Assembly (NCBI GenBank): GCA_900555795.1
Contig: USMP01000024.1
Coordinates: 1-9,605, forward strand
Length of the DNA: 9,605 nucleotides
Direction: 5' to 3'
From: an uncultured Eubacteriales bacterium
Lineage (GTDB): Bacteria; Bacillota; Clostridia; Oscillospirales; Oscillospiraceae
Part shown: piece by piece, positions 1-6,084 of the stretch
How positions within the stretch are numbered: the first letter of the stretch is position 1
How the letters are laid out: each line of letters begins with the position of its first letter
Program-made: the position numbers and the translations under genes
The notes under the pieces: model-generated
What the model saw: the letters and a program-made list of their open reading frames with translations, nothing else
What the model was told of the DNA's origin: nothing
Database searches by the model: none

Positions 1-1252
1 CATCCAGCACACTCTCCAGCCAGTCCCGCTCCCGACGGGCGGCGGCAATCTGTTCGGTGAGATACCGCTCCGCCGTTTTGGCTTTGCTGTACTGCTTGAA
101 GTACCTTGCCGCGTTTTGCTGGGGAGTCAGAAGAGGGTCCAGGGAAATGTCCAGAAGCGGACAGCCTTCCTCATAGTAGTTTTCTGCCTGCAGGAACCGC
201 TGGCCCTTCTCCATCCGGTAGAGGTTTGCGGTGATCAATTCCCCGCACACGCGCAGCTTGTCCCGGTCCTGGGTCTGGGCATACTCCTTCTCCTGCAGCG
301 CCAGCTTCCGCCGCACCCGGTCCCGGGCGGTGGTGGCAGTGCGGATTAAGTCGTGGCCCCGCTGACGCACCCGCTCCAGCTGCTCCCGGGTCTCATAGAA
401 GCTGTCCAGCAGTTCGGAAAAACTCTCCCGAGATTCGCAGGCCATGCTCTCACCGTACTGGGCGATGGGAAGGTAGGAAAAATCAGCGGGCTTGTTCCCC
501 TGAAAAAGCAGAATTGGAGTAAAGCGTTTTTCCCTTACAGACTCCTGCCAGGAATAGAAAGCGGAGGAGAGGGGAGCCTCCGCTCCGGCGGTCAGCAGGC
601 GGGCGCTGTCTCCCAGGGCTTGAAAGGCGATTTCCCGACAGATCAGAGGGGACAGTCCGAAAAAGCTGTCCAGCAGGAACTGATCCGCCGGTTTTCCCTC
701 CCCATTTCTCAGCAGCGCATCGAAAGCGGCGCCGTCGATGGCCAGGGGGTCTGCCTTCTCCTGGGCGGGGGGCAGGTGGTAGAAGAGGCCGGGAAGTACC
801 TGACGTGCTTCGCTCATCTCCATATCCACCCGGCGCAGGCAGTCAATGATTCGTTCCTGGCCGTCCAGCAAAATCAGGTTGGAACGGCGGCCCATGCACT
901 CCAGAATCAGGTGGCGCTGACCGGGTTCTCCCAGTTCGTCCACCATATCCACCGTCAGACGCACCACCCGCTCCAGAGTGGGCTGCTGGATGGAGACAAT
1001 GCGCCCGCCTGTCAGATGCTTGCGCAGCAGCATGCAGAACATGGGGGGCGAAGCGGGATTCTCCCGGCTCAGGGCGGTGAGGTGGATGCGGGCCTGGCTG
1101 GCCCCGGCGCATAGCAGCAGCTTTTTACCGCCCCGCAGGGATAAAATGATCTGATCCCTGGCGGGCTGCTGCACCTTCTCAATTTTCAATCCGGTGATGC
1201 TCCCGTCCAGTTCCCCCAGGATGCCGGACAGGCAGATGGCGTCAAGTGGCAT
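1..1252 (-). CDS. rqcH: RqcH, NFACT-family ribosome quality control protein (C-terminus outside window)
   Basis: The family (RqcH/Rqc2/NEMF; older name fibronectin-binding protein A) binds 50S subunits carrying a stalled peptidyl-tRNA and recruits tRNA-Ala to add a C-terminal alanine tail that marks the chain for degradation. The 417 visible residues hold the NFACT-N part with PPMFCMLLRKHL at 69-80 and the ECMGRRSNLILLD segment at 118-130. A helical, charged coiled-coil region starts near 275, with ANLYRMEKG at 342-350 and LDPLLTPQQNAAKYFKQYSK at 371-390, all typical of the family. The usual length is about 570-590 residues, so the C-terminal NFACT-R domain lies beyond base 1. The ATG (1250-1252) follows GAGGAGG with about 7 bases spacing, inside the end of mrnC (11-base overlap). 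The family's Asp-Arg motif appears to read Glu-Arg (94-95) here. Identification is firm; the alanine-tailing role is inferred from the family. Confidence 0.95.
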   Translation of the reverse strand, partial: MPLDAICLSGILGELDGSITGLKIEKVQQPARDQIILSLRGGKKLLLCAGASQARIHLTALSRENPASPPMFCMLLRKHLTGGRIVSIQQPTLERVVRLTVDMVDELGEPGQRHLILECMGRRSNLILLDGQERIIDCLRRVDMEMSEARQVLPGLFYHLPPAQEKADPLAIDGAAFDALLRNGEGKPADQFLLDSFFGLSPLICREIAFQALGDSARLLTAGAEAPLSSAFYSWQESVREKRFTPILLFQGNKPADFSYLPIAQYGESMACESRESFSELLDSFYETREQLERVRQRGHDLIRTATTARDRVRRKLALQEKEYAQTQDRDKLRVCGELITANLYRMEKGQRFLQAENYYEEGCPLLDISLDPLLTPQQNAARYFKQYSKAKTAERYLTEQIAAARRERDWLESVLD

Positions 1253-1658
1253 GGGGAGCCTCCTCAATCATGGCGTCGAACAGCTGGAGGATGCGCTCCC
1301 GGCTGCCGTGTAAGTAGAGATAGCCTAGCAGGCACTCCAGGGCGGTGGCCTTGAGGTAGTCTGTGCGGCTGGCGTTGTGGGGAATAGAGTTTACGTGGGC
1401 GTTGCGGCCCCGCTTAAATACAGCCAGTTCTTCCTCCGTCAGAAGGGGGAGAATTTTGTCCGCCATGCCGGCCTGGGCAGGGGCCTTTACCAGTTCCACC
1501 GTGGCGCGGTGGAGGCCCTTTCCGGTGGCTCTGCCGTGGGCGCAGAGATAGGCGCGCACCAGCAGTTCGTACACCCCGTCTCCCAGATGGGCCAGGCCGA
1601 TGCTGCTGATGGCACGGATCTCGTCCTCCGGCAGGCGCAGGTTAAAGTAGTCTGTCAT
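1242..1658 (-). CDS. mrnC: Mini-ribonuclease III
   Basis: Mini-RNase III is a small dimeric RNase III catalytic domain without the double-stranded-RNA-binding domain; in Firmicutes it trims both ends of 23S rRNA, helped by ribosomal protein L3. The 138-residue protein has the expected length. It contains LAHLGDGVYELLVR (22-35), matching the family LGDAVYE signature with metal-binding Asp27 and Glu31. The basic FKRGRNAHVNSIPHNAS segment spans 81-97, and ALECLLGYLYL (106-116) carries the second acidic site Glu108. The ATG sits in an ATGA overlap with the stop of the upstream nitroreductase-Nudix gene, and GGGAG lies 5 bases before it. The 3' end overlaps rqcH by 11 bases in another frame. In Bacillus the gene lies in a cysS-mrnC-rlmB cluster, so this neighbourhood differs. 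No key residue appears to be missing. Confidence 0.95.
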   Translation of the reverse strand: MTDYFNLRLPEDEIRAISSIGLAHLGDGVYELLVRAYLCAHGRATGKGLHRATVELVKAPAQAGMADKILPLLTEEELAVFKRGRNAHVNSIPHNASRTDYLKATALECLLGYLYLHGSRERILQLFDAMIEEAPHAT

Positions 1659-2818
1659 AGGCGCTCCCGTGGATCAGAATGGGGGCCTTCCGCCCCGGTA
1701 ATATAGGCCTCCGCCGCCAGCAGAACTTCTTCGTCGGTGGCGAAAGTGACGCGGGGCCTGGCCTCCTGGAAGGAGAACCATCCCAGATCCCGCAGTTCCG
1801 CCTCCTGGGCGTGTTCTGTGCCGCCGGTGGGCTGGGCAATGAAAAAAACCACATCCTTCACCACACCGGGCATGGGGTAGTAGGTGACGACCTGGCGGAA
1901 GCGGTCATCAATCCGGGCCGACAGGCCGGTTTCCTCCCGAATCTCCCGCAGGGCGGTCTCCACCTCTGTCTCCCGGTCCTCCATGTGGCCCTTTGGGAAA
2001 CTCCAGTGGCCGCCGTTGTGCTGTACCAGCAGGTACTGGTGGTGGGCGGAGTCGCCCCGCCAAATCACCGCGCCGCAGGATTTTTCCTCCGCCGCCTTCT
2101 GGAATATGCCGCCGTCTCCCCAGTCCCAGGTCCCGCCGTGGGCCCCCAGTTCGAAGTGGAGTTTGGCAATGCCTAGGTCAACAGGGGAGAAGGGGGTGTT
2201 TTCCGTGAGATGGGCCTCAACGGTATTGTCCCGCTTCTTCACAAAGCGGACGGGCTGGCGGTTCATGGCGGAGGGAGCACGCTGTACGGCGGCCATGCCG
2301 GCCATAAACCAGCTGGGAGCATGGCTGAGTCCGGAGGCCAGTTCCGCCACGCTGCGGCTCTTGCGTGCGGTGACGCGGCGAATAAGCTTCTCCCGACCGC
2401 TGCGCTGAGCGGAGGTATGGCCGATGGCGGCCACGCATACCAGTTCATCGCCGCCGCCCAGGTGCTCCAGACAGCTTTTTTTGTCATAGGTGCCGCCCAC
2501 CCAGCAGGTGCCCAGGCCCATGGCAGTGGCGGTTAGAATAATCTGTTCCCCAAAATAGCCGCACTTCTCCCTCAGATGGGGGTCCCCGGCGGGGCCGGCA
2601 AAGACCAGATAGTTGCGTACACCCTTGAGCATGCCGTAGCTTTTGGACAGGGATGCGAAGGGCTCCGGCCGCTGACAGACCAGCTGTATATGCAGTCCGG
2701 AGTGGTGGTTGCACTGTTCAATCGTTTTGCACAGTTCCTGGCACTGATCGGTGGTGATGGGATCCGGCAGATAGGAGCGGACGGAAATGCGGGTATAGAT
2801 GGCATCCGACAAGGTCAT
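1655..2818 (-). CDS. Nitroreductase (TM1586-type) fused to Nudix hydrolase
   Basis: One uninterrupted 387-residue frame encodes two domains. Residues 1 to about 235 resemble the TM1586-like nitroreductases. The FMN-phosphate motif RISVRSY is at 10-16, MGLGTCWVGGTY at 100-111, and the degenerate second repeat APSAMNRQPVRF at 181-192 is followed by VDLGIAKLHFELGA (213-226). Residues from about 245 to 375 are a Nudix hydrolase. Its complete Nudix box starts at Gly277 and runs through Glu283, Arg291, Glu292, Glu295, Glu296 and Gly298, and HWSFPKGHME (271-280) just before it is typical of Ap4A-hydrolase-like members. The start is set by AAAGGAG 7 bases upstream; an in-frame extension 33 codons further upstream lacks a site and overlaps the promoter. 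It is the first gene of the mrnC-rqcH operon and overlaps mrnC by ATGA. Domain calls are firm; substrates are unknown. Nudix action on dinucleoside polyphosphates or capped RNA is inference. Confidence 0.9.
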   Translation of the reverse strand: MTLSDAIYTRISVRSYLPDPITTDQCQELCKTIEQCNHHSGLHIQLVCQRPEPFASLSKSYGMLKGVRNYLVFAGPAGDPHLREKCGYFGEQIILTATAMGLGTCWVGGTYDKKSCLEHLGGGDELVCVAAIGHTSAQRSGREKLIRRVTARKSRSVAELASGLSHAPSWFMAGMAAVQRAPSAMNRQPVRFVKKRDNTVEAHLTENTPFSPVDLGIAKLHFELGAHGGTWDWGDGGIFQKAAEEKSCGAVIWRGDSAHHQYLLVQHNGGHWSFPKGHMEDRETEVETALREIREETGLSARIDDRFRQVVTYYPMPGVVKDVVFFIAQPTGGTEHAQEAELRDLGWFSFQEARPRVTFATDEEVLLAAEAYITGAEGPHSDPRERL

Positions 2819-2825
2819 AGGGCGT

Positions 2826-2832
2826 CTCCTTT
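2826..2832 (-). promoter_or_regulatory. Ribosome binding site deciding the nitroreductase-Nudix start
   Basis: On the minus strand AAAGGAG lies 7 bases before ATG 2818-2816. This favours the 387-residue protein over upstream in-frame starts, whose added residues (rich in Pro and Arg) look like untranslated leader. Confidence 0.8.
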
Positions 2833-2840
2833 CCTGGCGG

Positions 2841-2864
2841 CGGGGATACGGCGGATGGTCCCCG
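2841..2864 (-). other. Small hairpin in the 5' leader of the nitroreductase-mrnC-rqcH operon
   Basis: CGGGGA (2841-2846) and TCCCCG (2859-2864) are perfect inverted arms around a 12-base loop, within the roughly 70-base leader and just upstream of the ribosome binding site. No uridine tract follows, so it is not a terminator. Its role, if any, is unknown; a six-pair stem in GC-rich sequence could arise by chance. Confidence 0.35.
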
Positions 2865-2894
2865 GAGGGCGGGCGCATGAGTATCTTTTTATCT

Positions 2895-2922
2895 ATTATA
2901 GCATGCCCCCATGGCAAGTCAA
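2895..2922 (-). promoter_or_regulatory. Sigma-A promoter for the nitroreductase-mrnC-rqcH operon
   Basis: On the minus strand TTGACT (2922-2917) is followed after 16 bases by a perfect TATAAT (2900-2895). TGC directly before the -10 box makes it an extended -10 element. Transcription would start near 2888, leaving a leader of about 70 bases. The match is very strong in otherwise GC-rich surroundings. Confidence 0.85.
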
Positions 2923-2948
2923 GAACCTGTCTCCGGCGCAGGAATCCC

Positions 2949-2977
2949 TTGTGTTTGCGGCGCTGGATTGATAGAAT
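2949..2977 (+). promoter_or_regulatory. Probable sigma-A promoter for the symporter gene
   Basis: TTGTGT (2949-2954), a 17-base spacer and TAGAAT (2972-2977) with TG one base before the -10 (extended -10). Transcription would start near 2984, about 53 bases before the ATG. It is divergent from the promoter at 2895-2922. The -35 box is weaker than the -10. No riboswitch-like leader is visible. Confidence 0.55.
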
Positions 2978-3036
2978 GCTTCCGTTGTGTTCGCCGGAGA
3001 TGCGGCGGCAGGGCTGGAAGGGAGAAGAGGGCGGCT

Positions 3037-4485
3037 ATGGAGCAGGTGGAAAACTGGATTTTTGGTGTGAATGGTGGAGGAGGCCTCCTGGGGGAAGGGG
3101 GCCTGGAGAGAACCGTCAACAGCCTGGTGTGGGGCGTCCCGGCCATGGTGCTGATTTTGGGCGTGGGCCTGGTGGTAAGCGCTCTGTGCGGCTTTCCACA
3201 GGTGACAAGGCTGGGGGATATCCTGCGTGCCATTCTGGGCAAGACCCGGGGGCGGCGGGAGAAAAGGGCGGGGGCTGTTTCCCCCTTTAAGGCTATGTGC
3301 ACCGCTCTCGCGGCCTCCATTGGCACCGGCAACATCGCTGGTGTTTCAGGGGCCATTGCCATCGGCGGGCCAGGGGCTGTATTCTGGATGTGGGTATCCG
3401 CCCTGGTGGGGATGGGTACCAAGTACTGTGAGGTGGTCCTGGCGGTACGGTACCGGCAGCGCAACGACCAGGGGGATTGGGTGGGCGGTCCGATGTACTA
3501 TATCCAGAACGGGCTTGGCTGGCGGCGGCTGGCCAGGGTATTTGCCCTTTTCGGCAGCATTGCCGCCTTTGGCATTGGAAACATGACCCAGGTCAACACT
3601 GTTGCCGGCGCCATCAACGAGGCTGTGGCCTGCTTTGTGGATACGACGGCTCGGCAGCGGGTGCTCATTGCCCTGGTGGTGGGCGTCGCCTGCGCTGTGG
3701 TGCTGCTGGTGGTGCTCATCGGCGGTATTCAGCGCTTGGGAGATGTGTGCGCACTGCTGGTGCCGGTGATGGCGGTGGTTTATGTGGCGGCAGCCCTGGC
3801 GGTCATTGCCCGCAATATCGATGCGGTGCCGGAGGCACTATACGCCATCTTTGCGGGGGCCTTTTCTCCCCAGGCCGTGGCCGGGGGAGCGGTGGGAGCG
3901 ACAGTGCGGACGGTGATTACCAAGGGCGTGGGGCGGGGCATTTTTTCCAATGAGGCAGGGATGGGCTCCGCCCCGATTGCCCATGCAGCTGCCGACGTGG
4001 AGGACCCGGTGGAGCAGGGGTTTTACGGGGTGTTTGAGGTGTTCATGGATACCATTGTGCTCTGCACTGTCACGGCCCTGGTGATCCTGGTGGGCCTGGG
4101 AACAGATGGCGTCCCCTATGGTGTGGACACCGGGGCGGCCCTGGCTATTGCCGCTTTTCAGTCCGTGTTTGCCGGAGCGCTGCCGGTGGTGATTGTGGCG
4201 GTGTGCCTGACCTTCTTTGCACTGCCCACCATGCTGACCTGGGGGCTGTACGGAACGCGCTGCTTTGAGTTCCTCTTTGGCTCCGGGGTGCGCAGAATCT
4301 ACCAGTTTGTGTTTGCCATGTTTGTGGTGGTGGGAGCCACCATACGGCTGGAACTGGCGTGGAATATTGCGGAAACCCTGAACGGCTTGATGGCGCTGCC
4401 CAACTTGGTGGCGATTCTGGCGCTGAGTCCGGTAGCGGCCCAGCTGACGAAACGCCACTTCCAGCGTCCGCGCCTGCGCCAATAA
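3037..4485 (+). CDS. AGCS-family sodium:alanine/glycine symporter
   Basis: This is an integral membrane transporter that imports small neutral amino acids (alanine, glycine, in some members glutamine) with Na+ or H+. The 482 residues fit the family length. Family hallmarks are AASIGTGNIAGVSG (92-105), GPGAVFWMWVSALVGMGTKYCE (111-132), GGPMYYIQNGLG (150-161), GIFSNEAGMGSAPIAHAAA (301-319) and NGLMALPNLVA (449-459), with about ten hydrophobic helices between them. The start at 3037 was chosen because AAGAGGG lies just upstream and the protein then begins in the usual way for the family (MEQVENWIFGVNG); a longer in-frame reading would add 42 Cys/Arg-rich residues covering the promoter. It is a single-gene unit, divergent from the nitroreductase operon and convergent with the ispE operon, whose terminator overlaps its stop codon. 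Exact substrate and coupling ion cannot be read from the sequence. Confidence 0.94.
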   Translation: MEQVENWIFGVNGGGGLLGEGGLERTVNSLVWGVPAMVLILGVGLVVSALCGFPQVTRLGDILRAILGKTRGRREKRAGAVSPFKAMCTALAASIGTGNIAGVSGAIAIGGPGAVFWMWVSALVGMGTKYCEVVLAVRYRQRNDQGDWVGGPMYYIQNGLGWRRLARVFALFGSIAAFGIGNMTQVNTVAGAINEAVACFVDTTARQRVLIALVVGVACAVVLLVVLIGGIQRLGDVCALLVPVMAVVYVAAALAVIARNIDAVPEALYAIFAGAFSPQAVAGGAVGATVRTVITKGVGRGIFSNEAGMGSAPIAHAAADVEDPVEQGFYGVFEVFMDTIVLCTVTALVILVGLGTDGVPYGVDTGAALAIAAFQSVFAGALPVVIVAVCLTFFALPTMLTWGLYGTRCFEFLFGSGVRRIYQFVFAMFVVVGATIRLELAWNIAETLNGLMALPNLVAILALSPVAAQLTKRHFQRPRLRQ

Positions 4486-4535
4486 AAAGGGACCAGCCCG
4501 CGCTTTCCCGGGTGGGAAAGCGCCTGGGCCGGCCC
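4481..4535 (-). terminator. Intrinsic terminator of the apgM-ispE operon, overlapping the symporter stop codon
   Basis: Read on the minus strand, GCGCTTTCCC (4523-4514) and GGGAAAGCGC (4509-4500) form a perfect 10-bp stem with a 4-base loop. The helix continues outward, with small bulges, through GCCC/GGGC, CCG/TGG and GGG/CCC. It is followed immediately by TTTTTATT (4488-4481), a classical uridine tract. The tract contains the TAA of the plus-strand symporter gene (4483-4485). On the plus strand the same hairpin has no T-run behind it, so it mainly ends minus-strand transcription. Confidence 0.85.
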
Positions 4536-4562
4536 ATAACATGGCAGCGCGGCGGGAGGACG

Positions 4563-4799
4563 CTAAAACCGGCCCAGGAAATCCAAAAGCAGGTCCAGGG
4601 ACCGGAAACGGAAGGTGACGCCGTCCACCTCCCAGGAAATAAGCCCGCCTTCCTCCCGCAGAACTTCTGCCTCATCGGCAGTAGTCAAGGGTTGGGAGAT
4701 AGGGGAGAAAAGCACGCCCCACCACATGGGGGTGCTGTACAGGAGCATTGCGAATACGCCCGCCAGGGCGGAGAGCAGCAGCTTTTGCCAAATTTTCAT
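4563..4799 (-). CDS. Small membrane-anchored protein, unknown function
   Basis: The 78-residue product is not one I recognise. It begins MKIWQK, then a hydrophobic segment at about 7-32 (LLLSALAGVFAMLL, then STPMWWGVLF) that would act as an uncleaved signal anchor or transmembrane helix. A short soluble tail of about 45 residues follows, acidic around ADEAEVLREEGG (41-52) and ending in an amphipathic LDLLLDFLGRF. The gene lies after ispE and just before the operon terminator, so it is probably the last gene of the operon. The start is uncertain. ATG 4799 has no good ribosome binding site, because the nearest G-rich bases are in the stem of the inverted repeat at 4805-4847. An alternative ATG at 4850 gives 95 residues, but its first 16 codons are almost entirely the inverted repeat and it also lacks a site. 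Confidence 0.55.
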   Translation of the reverse strand: MKIWQKLLLSALAGVFAMLLYSTPMWWGVLFSPISQPLTTADEAEVLREEGGLISWEVDGVTFRFRSLDLLLDFLGRF

Positions 4800-4804
4800 C
4801 ACAT

Positions 4805-4847
4805 ATACCGTCCATACTGGAGTTGTTACTGCCAGTATGGACGGTAT
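4805..4847. repeat. Perfect 16-bp inverted repeat between ispE and the small membrane gene
   Basis: The arms ATACCGTCCATACTGG (4805-4820) and CCAGTATGGACGGTAT (4832-4847) are exact reverse complements separated by 11 bases. In the minus-strand transcript this would form a strong hairpin 9 bases after the ispE stop codon and ending 5 bases before ATG 4799. Neither side has a proper uridine tract, although the plus-strand side continues into TCTGTTTTAT. It could be an RNA processing or stability element, a translational block for the last gene, an operator, or a remnant of a small repeat element. The sequence alone does not decide. Confidence 0.85.
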
Positions 4848-4856
4848 CATTCTGTT

Positions 4857-5723
4857 TTATACAGATTTTTCCACGCTTTGGCATAAAAATACGGAGGAAA
4901 ACTGTCCGGCCAGAACGGCCAGAGCATCCTCAGCCCGACTGCGTTCCCGGAAAAGTCCAAATACCGTGGGGCCGCTGCCGGTCATGGAGGCGGCCATAGC
5001 CCCCAATTCCAGCAGCTGGCTCTTGATCTCGAACACCTGGGCGTACCGGCGGGGGAGCACGTCCTCAAAGACGTTGTAGAGCCGCCGGGCCACGCCCTCC
5101 AGATCCCCCTCCTCCAGGGCCCGGACAATGCCCGCAGTGTCCGGGTGGCAGCGCAGCTGCCGCAGGCGGACCTGAGCGAAGAGTTCCGGCGTGGAGACGG
5201 AGAGAGGAGGCTTGCATACCACAAAGCAGCAGGGAGGCAGCGCCGCCAGATCCGTCAGCCTCTCGCCCCGGCCCTCCGCCAGGGCTGTCCCGCCCCGGAC
5301 ACAGAAGGGTACGTCGCTGCCAACTGCGGAGCCAATCCTCTCCAGGCATGCACCCGGCAGCTGGGGGGCGTAGGCCCTGCCCAGGACACGCAGCACCGCG
5401 GCGCCGTCGCTGCTGCCGCCGGCCATGCCGGCGCAGACTGGAATCCGTTTTTCAATGGCCAGGGAAAAACCGGGCAGAGTCAGTCCCGTCGCCTCTGTGA
5501 AGCGGCGCAGGGCCTTGACGGCAATGTTGCTCTCATCCCTGGGCAGATAGCTGAGGGTGGTGCAGACCTCCAGTTCTCCCTTCGGCCGCTCCGTAAGGGT
5601 AAGGGTGTCGTGGAGGTCAATGGACTGCATGACCATGCACAGGTCGTGGTAGCCGTCGGGCCGTTTGCCCAGAATGTCCAGAGACAGGTTCAGCTTGGCG
5701 TAGGCGTGTTCTGTCAGGATCAT
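4857..5723 (-). CDS. ispE: 4-diphosphocytidyl-2-C-methyl-D-erythritol kinase
   Basis: IspE is a cytosolic GHMP-family kinase. It phosphorylates the 2-hydroxyl of CDP-methylerythritol with ATP, a middle step of the non-mevalonate (MEP) route to isoprenoid precursors. The 288 residues match the family length. Motif 1 is AYAKLNLSLDILGKRPDGYH (7-26) with catalytic Lys10. The ATP-binding glycine loop is PVCAGMAGGSSDGAA (95-109), GSDVPF (135-140) carries catalytic Asp137, and MTGSGPTVFGLF (247-258) is GHMP motif 3. The loop reads GMAGGSSD rather than the textbook GLGGGSSD, which I expect to be tolerated. The ATG has AAGAGG 6 bases upstream. The gene starts 23 bases after the small zinc-ribbon gene in the same operon. 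A MEP-pathway isoprenoid supply is implied for the host. Confidence 0.96.
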   Translation of the reverse strand: MILTEHAYAKLNLSLDILGKRPDGYHDLCMVMQSIDLHDTLTLTERPKGELEVCTTLSYLPRDESNIAVKALRRFTEATGLTLPGFSLAIEKRIPVCAGMAGGSSDGAAVLRVLGRAYAPQLPGACLERIGSAVGSDVPFCVRGGTALAEGRGERLTDLAALPPCCFVVCKPPLSVSTPELFAQVRLRQLRCHPDTAGIVRALEEGDLEGVARRLYNVFEDVLPRRYAQVFEIKSQLLELGAMAASMTGSGPTVFGLFRERSRAEDALAVLAGQFSSVFLCQSVEKSV

Positions 5724-5746
5724 GGCCAGCCTCTTCCCGCCGCCGC

Positions 5747-6022
5747 TCAGCGCTTGCCCCGGCGCTTAAGCAGTTCCTCCGGTATGTCTGTCAGACTGCC
5801 GCCGCACTTGCGGCACACCTTGCCGTCATCCCGAAAGCCCACAAATTTCCCGCAGTGGGGGCAGCGGCCAAAAATCCGCCAGGCCGCCGCCGCCAGCAGG
5901 CACAGGACGACGCCCACGCCGGCGGCCCAAACGTTTTTGATGATAAACGCCGCCACCAGCAGCACGATACCGGGCAGGCCCAGCGTCACCATCAGATTTT
6001 CAGCCTGTTTATATGTCAGCAT
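5747..6022 (-). CDS. Small two-helix membrane protein with C-terminal zinc ribbon
   Basis: The 91-residue protein has a short N-terminus (MLTYKQAENLMV), two hydrophobic helices at about 12-29 and 32-50, and then a soluble tail. The tail holds a CxxC-x12-CxxC zinc ribbon (CPHC at 54-57, CRKC at 70-73) and ends in basic residues (LLKRRGKR). The orientation is probably N-in/C-in, which would put the ribbon in the cytoplasm, but this is inference. I do not recognise a named family. The ATG at 6020-6022 is chosen because AGGAG lies 8 bases upstream; a TTG two codons earlier is too close to that site. It sits between the DUF1015 gene (62-base gap) and ispE (23-base gap) and is most likely cotranscribed with both. 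No function is proposed. Confidence 0.8.
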   Translation of the reverse strand: MLTYKQAENLMVTLGLPGIVLLVAAFIIKNVWAAGVGVVLCLLAAAAWRIFGRCPHCGKFVGFRDDGKVCRKCGGSLTDIPEELLKRRGKR

Positions 6023-6084
6023 AGCCAAGTCTCCTATCTGCCTTTTTCCCTGTAATACGTCCCGCGCAAAAATGACGCTGTGTC

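Noticed and set aside
353..1114. A 253-codon plus-strand frame opposite rqcH
   Set aside because: A shadow of rqcH, which reads through as a continuous family match for 417 codons on the other strand.
2819..2917. N-terminal extension of the nitroreductase-Nudix protein by 33 residues
   Set aside because: It would begin upstream of the TATAAT box and therefore outside the transcript; AAAGGAG marks the shorter start.
2911..3036. N-terminal extension of the symporter by 42 residues
   Set aside because: The extra residues are Cys/Arg-rich, not a helix or signal peptide, and cover the likely promoter; the ATG at 3037 has a ribosome binding site and the family N-terminus.
4800..4850. Longer 95-residue version of the small gene after ispE, starting at ATG 4850
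   Set aside because: The extra codons are essentially the two arms and loop of the inverted repeat, and there is no ribosome binding site; it is kept only as an alternative.
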